A stretch of DNA of 10,221 nt from the NCBI GenBank assembly GCA_004552595.1, contig SFNX01000062.1, positions 1 through 10,221 of the forward strand, in the 5' to 3' direction. Position numbers and translations under genes: made by a program. A model generated the notes under the pieces. The model made no database searches. It was not told the DNA's origin and was given only the letters and a program-made list of their open reading frames with translations. Origin of the DNA: Lachnospiraceae bacterium (GTDB lineage Bacteria; Bacillota; Clostridia; Lachnospirales; Lachnospiraceae). The stretch's first letter is position 1. Each line of letters starts with the position of its first letter. Shown here piece after piece: positions 6,779 to 10,221 of this stretch.

Positions 6779-7894
6779 ATGAAAAAAAGTGTGATTAAGA
6801 AGTTTGTTGCATTTTTTGCAGCAACAGCAATGGTTGCGTGCTTAACAGCATGTGCCGGAAATGAAGCAGCAACAGAAACTCAGGAAACAAAAACTGAAGA
6901 GGCAGCAGTCGAAGCAGAGGCAGAAGAAGCTACAGGCGAAGCTGCAGAGAGCGGTGCAAAGGTTTACAAGGTTGGAATTTGTAACTATGTAGATGACGCA
7001 TCATTAAATCAGATTATTGATAATATTAAGGCACAGCTTGCACAGTCTGAAACAGACGATGTTAAGTTTGAAATACTTTATGATAACTGTAATGCTGATG
7101 CAACTGTATTAAATCAGATTATTGCCAACTTCCAGGCAGACCAGGTTGATTTAATGGTTGGTGTTGCTACACCGGTTGCTATGGCTATGCAGGCTGCAAC
7201 AGAAGGAACAGATATGCCTGTTGTATTCTCGGCAGTTTCAGACCCTGAAGGCGCTGCATTAGTTGCAAGTAATGATGCACCGGGTGCTAACATTACAGGT
7301 ACTTCTGATTTCCTTGATACAAATTCAATTATGAATCTTATCTTTACTCAGAATCCTGATGCAAAGAAGATCGGATTCTTATATGACCAGGGACAGGATG
7401 CATCAACTACTCCTATTACAAATGCAAAGGCATACCTTGATGAAAAGGGTATTGAGTATGTTGAGCGTACAGGAACAACAACAGATGAAGTTATGCTTGC
7501 AGCAGATGCACTTATTGCAGATGGAGTAGACGCAGTCTTCACACCTACAGATAACACAATTATGACTGCTGAACTTTCAATTTATGAAAAGTTCGCAGAG
7601 GCTAAGATCCCACATTATACAGGTGCTGATTCATTCGCATTAAACGGTGCGTTCTTAGGATATGGTGTTGATTATGCTAACCTTGGTGTCGAGACAGCTA
7701 ATATGGTAGTTGATATTTTAGTAAATGGTGCAGATCCTGCAACAACACCTGTTAAGACATTTGATAACGGTACTGCAACAATTAACACTGAAACATGTGA
7801 AGCAATCGGATTAAACTTCGATGAAATAAAAGAAAAATTCGCACCTTTGTGTACACAGGTTAATCCTATTCAGACAGCTGAAAGCTTTGAATAA
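6779..7894 (+). CDS. ABC transporter substrate-binding lipoprotein (ABC_sub_bind / TrpX-like)
   Basis: A 371-residue lipoprotein that should capture the substrate outside the cell and deliver it to the permease encoded next. It has a Lys-rich start, a hydrophobic segment and the lipobox LTAC with Cys25 as the lipidated residue. A Glu/Ala/Thr-rich flexible linker (about 28-59) follows, then a two-lobed type I binding fold from about residue 62. Marks of the ABC_sub_bind family include VGICNYVDDASLNQI, VVFSAVSDPEGAALV, AVFTPTDNTIM and GVDYANLGVETANM. Some Firmicutes members of this family bind tryptophan (TrpX), but I see no residue set that fixes the ligand, so no symbol is given. The start is set by GGGAGAG (6767-6773). 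Codon choice is narrow (many GCA, ACA, TTA), consistent with high expression of the binding protein relative to its partners. Confidence 0.9.
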   Translation: MKKSVIKKFVAFFAATAMVACLTACAGNEAATETQETKTEEAAVEAEAEEATGEAAESGAKVYKVGICNYVDDASLNQIIDNIKAQLAQSETDDVKFEILYDNCNADATVLNQIIANFQADQVDLMVGVATPVAMAMQAATEGTDMPVVFSAVSDPEGAALVASNDAPGANITGTSDFLDTNSIMNLIFTQNPDAKKIGFLYDQGQDASTTPITNAKAYLDEKGIEYVERTGTTTDEVMLAADALIADGVDAVFTPTDNTIMTAELSIYEKFAEAKIPHYTGADSFALNGAFLGYGVDYANLGVETANMVVDILVNGADPATTPVKTFDNGTATINTETCEAIGLNFDEIKEKFAPLCTQVNPIQTAESFE

Positions 7895-7920
7895 TTAACC
7901 AAAACCTTACGGAGGAGATT

Positions 7921-8856
7921 ATGTCCTTATCTATTGTATTTAATTTGGGAGAGACAGCTCTGCAGCTTGGACTCATCTGTTCACTTACCGTTCTCGCACT
8001 TTTCTTAAGCTATTCAATGCTTAATGTGTGCGACTTATCAACGGACGGATGCTTTACATTAGGAGCATGTGTCGGCGCAGCAGTTGCCATCTCAGGACAT
8101 CCATATTTGTCGATAATTGCTGCTATGCTTGCGGGAGTGTGTTCAGGCTTTGTGACCGCGTTTTTGCAGACAAGAATGGGAGTTGACAGTCTGTTAGCAG
8201 GAATAATTGTAAATACGGCACTTTATTCTGTTAATATTGCGGTAATGGGTGGTTCGTCTTTGCTTAATATGAACAAGACGGAAACAGTATTTACAAAGCT
8301 TAAGGCTCTTCTTGAAAACACAAGTATTAAGAACCAGAATATTCTTATTATAGTGTTCATTGCAGTTGCGATAGTAGTTTTGTTTTTATTCTTTTTCTTA
8401 AAGACAAGATTAGGACTTGCAATAAGAGCAACAGGCAATAATCAGGATATGGTTAAGTCTTCTTCAATTAATCCTGTATTTACAACGACAGTTGGCCTTT
8501 GCGTGGCCAACTCGTTTACAGGACTTTCAGGATGCCTTTTAGGACAGGCTCAGAAGTCCGTTAGTATAGATATCGGAACAGGAATGCTTACAATGGCACT
8601 TGCTTCGCTTCTTATCGGTAATACATTTATGGGAAAAGGAAGCATATTAAAGCGTGCAATAGGTGTTGTTCTTGGTTCTGTAATATTCAGAGTAGTGTAT
8701 ACAATAGCCTTAAGATTCAATATGCCGGCATTTATGCTTAAGTTTGTATCTTCGGTTATAGTAGTAATTGCAATTTCAGGACCGTACTTAAAGAGCAGAT
8801 ATCCATTGCTTGTAAGACGTTTAAAGGCAATGAAGGGAGGAAAGTCAAATGCTTAA
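7921..8856 (+). CDS. ABC transporter permease (LivH/TrpY-like, BPD_transp_2 family)
   Basis: A 311-residue, very hydrophobic membrane protein with about eight or nine helices, the usual size for this permease family. It probably forms a homodimeric channel, since only one permease gene is present. Family-like segments are DLSTDGCFTLGACVGAAVA near the N-terminus, MGVDSLLAGIIVNTALYSVN in the middle, and a cytoplasmic loop RLGLAIRATGNNQDM that resembles the ATPase-coupling loop of branched-chain amino-acid permeases. The start is set by GGAGG (7911-7915), five bases before ATG. It begins 26 bases after the lipoprotein gene and overlaps the ATPase gene by 8 bases, so the two are translationally coupled. 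An 8-bp inverted repeat with a 6-base loop lies inside it (8490-8512). Confidence 0.9.
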   Translation: MSLSIVFNLGETALQLGLICSLTVLALFLSYSMLNVCDLSTDGCFTLGACVGAAVAISGHPYLSIIAAMLAGVCSGFVTAFLQTRMGVDSLLAGIIVNTALYSVNIAVMGGSSLLNMNKTETVFTKLKALLENTSIKNQNILIIVFIAVAIVVLFLFFFLKTRLGLAIRATGNNQDMVKSSSINPVFTTTVGLCVANSFTGLSGCLLGQAQKSVSIDIGTGMLTMALASLLIGNTFMGKGSILKRAIGVVLGSVIFRVVYTIALRFNMPAFMLKFVSSVIVVIAISGPYLKSRYPLLVRRLKAMKGGKSNA

Positions 8857-9637
8857 ACTCCAAAACATTACTAAAACGTTCAATCCGGGAACGGTCAATG
8901 AAAAGGTTGCACTCTCGGGGATAGATCTTCATTTAAAGCCAGGCGATTTTGCAACAATTATCGGCTCAAACGGAGCAGGAAAGTCTACAATGTTCAACGC
9001 TATATGCGGTGATTTCATGACAGATACAGGCTCAATAACTCTTGCCGGTGAGGATGTTACTTTTCTTCCTGTCCATGAAAGAGCAAGAAAAATCGGAAGA
9101 CTATTTCAGGATCCTATGAGAGGTTCTGCACCGGGAATGACAATCGAAGAAAACCTAAGTCTTGCTGCAGGACACGGAGGATGGTTTTCAAGTATTTCAA
9201 AGGCTGACAGAAATCGTTTCAGAGAGCAGTTGTCTCTTCTTTCGATGGGACTTGAGGACAGAATGAAACAGCCGGTTGGACTTTTATCCGGTGGACAGCG
9301 TCAGGCATTAACACTTATGATGGCAACACTTGATGTTCCAAGATTATTGCTTCTTGATGAGCATACAGCGGCACTTGATCCTGCAACAGCGGAAAAGGTT
9401 CTTGAAATAACAAATAATATCGTTAAAGAACATAAAATCACTACTCTTATGGTTACTCATAATATGCAGAACGCACTTGATATGGGTAACAGAGTACTGA
9501 TGATGGATAGCGGAAAAATAGTCCTGGATATTGATGAAGAAGCTAAGAAAGGACTGACTGTAAAAGACCTCCTTGATATGTTCAGGGAAGGCGCCGGAAA
9601 GAATCTTGATAACGATAGAATATTATTATCTCAATGA
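8849..9637 (+). CDS. ABC transporter ATP-binding protein (TrpZ-like)
   Basis: A 262-residue cytosolic ATPase that powers the importer. All motifs are intact: Walker A GSNGAGKST (39-47), Q-loop Gln87 in RLFQDP, signature LSGGQ (146-150), Walker B LLLLDE (166-171) with catalytic Glu171, and switch His204 in VTHNM. The residue after DE is His (DEHTAALDP) rather than the common Pro. I recall this form in ATPases paired with ABC_sub_bind lipoproteins, so it supports the family rather than indicating damage. The length is that of a single nucleotide-binding domain, so a homodimer is expected. The SD GGGAGG (8835-8840) lies within the end of the permease gene, eight bases before ATG. A terminator follows ten bases after the stop, making this the last gene of the operon. 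Confidence 0.93.
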   Translation: MLKLQNITKTFNPGTVNEKVALSGIDLHLKPGDFATIIGSNGAGKSTMFNAICGDFMTDTGSITLAGEDVTFLPVHERARKIGRLFQDPMRGSAPGMTIEENLSLAAGHGGWFSSISKADRNRFREQLSLLSMGLEDRMKQPVGLLSGGQRQALTLMMATLDVPRLLLLDEHTAALDPATAEKVLEITNNIVKEHKITTLMVTHNMQNALDMGNRVLMMDSGKIVLDIDEEAKKGLTVKDLLDMFREGAGKNLDNDRILLSQ

Positions 9638-9646
9638 TTAGTATTG

Positions 9647-9679
9647 TCCTCTTTACATATTGTAGAGAGGATATTTTTT
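9647..9679 (+). terminator. Intrinsic terminator after the ABC transporter operon
   Basis: TCCTCTTTACA (9647-9657) pairs with TGTAGAGAGGA (9661-9671) to give an 11-bp stem with a single U-G wobble and a three-base loop. It is followed by TATTTTTT (9672-9679). Position just after the ATPase stop codon and the U-run make a rho-independent terminator very likely. Confidence 0.9.
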
Positions 9680-9688
9680 GATGGTGAT

Positions 9689-9781
9689 ATGATTGACTTA
9701 AACAGAGAAAATATTAGAGGATTTGATGTAAGGGAATTTTACGTACAGCTTGTTGCAAATCTTAAGGAAAGGGGACTGTAA
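9689..9781 (+). CDS. Small ORF of unknown function (30 residues)
   Basis: An ATG ORF between the terminator and the hydrolase gene. Its peptide includes MIDLNRENIRGFDVREFY and ends LKERGL, a charged, helix-prone sequence I do not recognise. Its SD is poor (GGTG at 9683-9686, too close to ATG). The frame is open back to 9638 with only a TTG (9644) as an earlier start, inside the terminator stem. Its 3' end contains the SD-like AAAGGGG (9768-9774) of the hydrolase gene, and its stop lies six bases before that start, a layout suited to coupling. It could be a small protein, the remnant of a longer gene, or an unused frame. Confidence 0.35.
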   Translation: MIDLNRENIRGFDVREFYVQLVANLKERGL

Positions 9782-9787
9782 ACAGAT

Positions 9788-10221
9788 ATGAAAGAAATTA
9801 AATTATTATCAACAGACAAAAAAAACGAACTTAATGTTTATATATGGGAATGTGAAGGAAAGCCTGAAGCAATTTTACAGCTTTCACACGGAATGAAGGA
9901 ACATCTGTTAAGATACGATGAATTCGCAAAATATATTTCTTCGAAAAATATTCTTGTAATCGGAAATGATCATCTTGGCCATGGAAAAAGTGCTAAGAAG
10001 GAAGATTATGGATATTTCGGAAACGGAAAAAGTGAAACGGTTGTTAACGACCTTCATAAAGTAACACAATATGCAAAAGAGACATACGGAAATGATATTC
10101 CATACTTTTTACTGGGACACAGTATGGGTTCATTTATGGCAAGAAGATATATGATGACATACGGTAATGAGCTATCAGGAATAATTATTTCAGGAACCGG
10201 CTCAAAGCCTCAGCTTTTGAT
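9788..10221 (+). CDS. Alpha/beta hydrolase, monoglyceride lipase/lysophospholipase type (partial, 3' end outside window)
   Basis: The first 144 codons of a serine hydrolase; the frame is open to the window edge. Visible marks are the oxyanion-hole His34-Gly35 in LQLSHGMKEHLLRY, the NDHLGHGKS segment typical of the Hydrolase_4/monoacylglycerol lipase group, and the nucleophile elbow GHSMGS with Ser112. The catalytic Asp and His would lie past the edge. There is no signal peptide, so it is probably cytosolic, cleaving an acyl ester such as a monoglyceride or lysophospholipid; the true substrate is unknown. Usual family length is about 300 residues, so roughly half is seen. AAAGGGG (9768-9774) lies 13 bases before ATG, rather far. 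It follows the terminator of the transporter operon, so it belongs to a different transcript; I found no convincing promoter between 9680 and 9787. Confidence 0.85.
   Translation, partial: MKEIKLLSTDKKNELNVYIWECEGKPEAILQLSHGMKEHLLRYDEFAKYISSKNILVIGNDHLGHGKSAKKEDYGYFGNGKSETVVNDLHKVTQYAKETYGNDIPYFLLGHSMGSFMARRYMMTYGNELSGIIISGTGSKPQLL

Noticed and set aside
6878..6957. Glu/Ala-rich repetitive stretch in the lipoprotein gene as a possible repeat element
   Set aside because: It codes for the flexible linker common after the lipidated Cys of Gram-positive lipoproteins and is not a regular DNA repeat.
8490..8512. An 8-bp inverted repeat (AGTTGGCC / GGCCAACT, 7-base spacing or less) within the permease gene
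   Set aside because: It lies in a conserved-looking membrane segment with no U-run after it, so it is not a terminator. It could affect mRNA stability, but one such repeat in 10 kb is within what chance allows.
9359..9364. His in place of Pro after the Walker B Asp-Glu of the ATPase (DEHTAALDP)
   Set aside because: The catalytic Glu and all other motifs are intact, and this variant appears to be normal for ATPases of this transporter group.
9678..9717. TTGATG and TTGACT boxes that might serve as a promoter for the hydrolase gene
   Set aside because: No acceptable -10 box lies 16-19 bases after either; the nearest AT-rich hexamer after TTGACT is only 13 bases away.

Overview
The window is low in G+C, with every supported gene on the + strand, tight spacing and mostly strong Shine-Dalgarno (SD) sites. 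The gene types (hybrid histidine kinase with a seven-helix sensor, Cache/PAS-like GGDEF protein, E. coli LdhA-type D-lactate dehydrogenase, cytosolic GH43 enzyme, lipoprotein-dependent ABC importer) suggest a fermentative Gram-positive Clostridia member, probably Lachnospiraceae. That placement is inferred from gene style, not from a marker gene.

Region 1 (88-6617) holds four genes separated by 21-46 bases with no visible terminator between them. They are a membrane hybrid histidine kinase with a C-terminal receiver, a membrane diguanylate cyclase, D-lactate dehydrogenase (ldhA) and a GH43-type glycosidase with an N-terminal Ig-like domain and no signal peptide. They could be co-transcribed, but the last two have no obvious mechanistic link to the two sensors.

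Region 2 (6618-9679) is a self-contained transporter operon. A near-consensus sigma-A promoter (6643-6672) leads into a short leader with a well-placed SD and a 21-codon ORF carrying four tyrosine codons. Its stop codon abuts the SD of the lipoprotein gene. The lipoprotein (ABC_sub_bind family), an eight- or nine-helix permease and an ATPase follow, the last two overlapping by 8 bases. The operon ends at an intrinsic terminator (9647-9679). The layout resembles the TrpXYZ-type importers of Firmicutes; the substrate is not fixed by sequence alone.

Region 3 (9680-10221) has a 30-codon ORF of unknown function, then the 5' part of a serine alpha/beta hydrolase (monoacylglycerol lipase/lysophospholipase type) that runs off the window.

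The most interesting item is the compact transporter leader: a Tyr-rich mini-ORF, an 8-bp hairpin over its start codon and a 13-bp palindrome lie within about 100 bases. No stretch over 300 bases lacks a gene; the longest gap is 6618-6778, described below. I saw no tRNA, rRNA, CRISPR array, insertion sequence or integrase.
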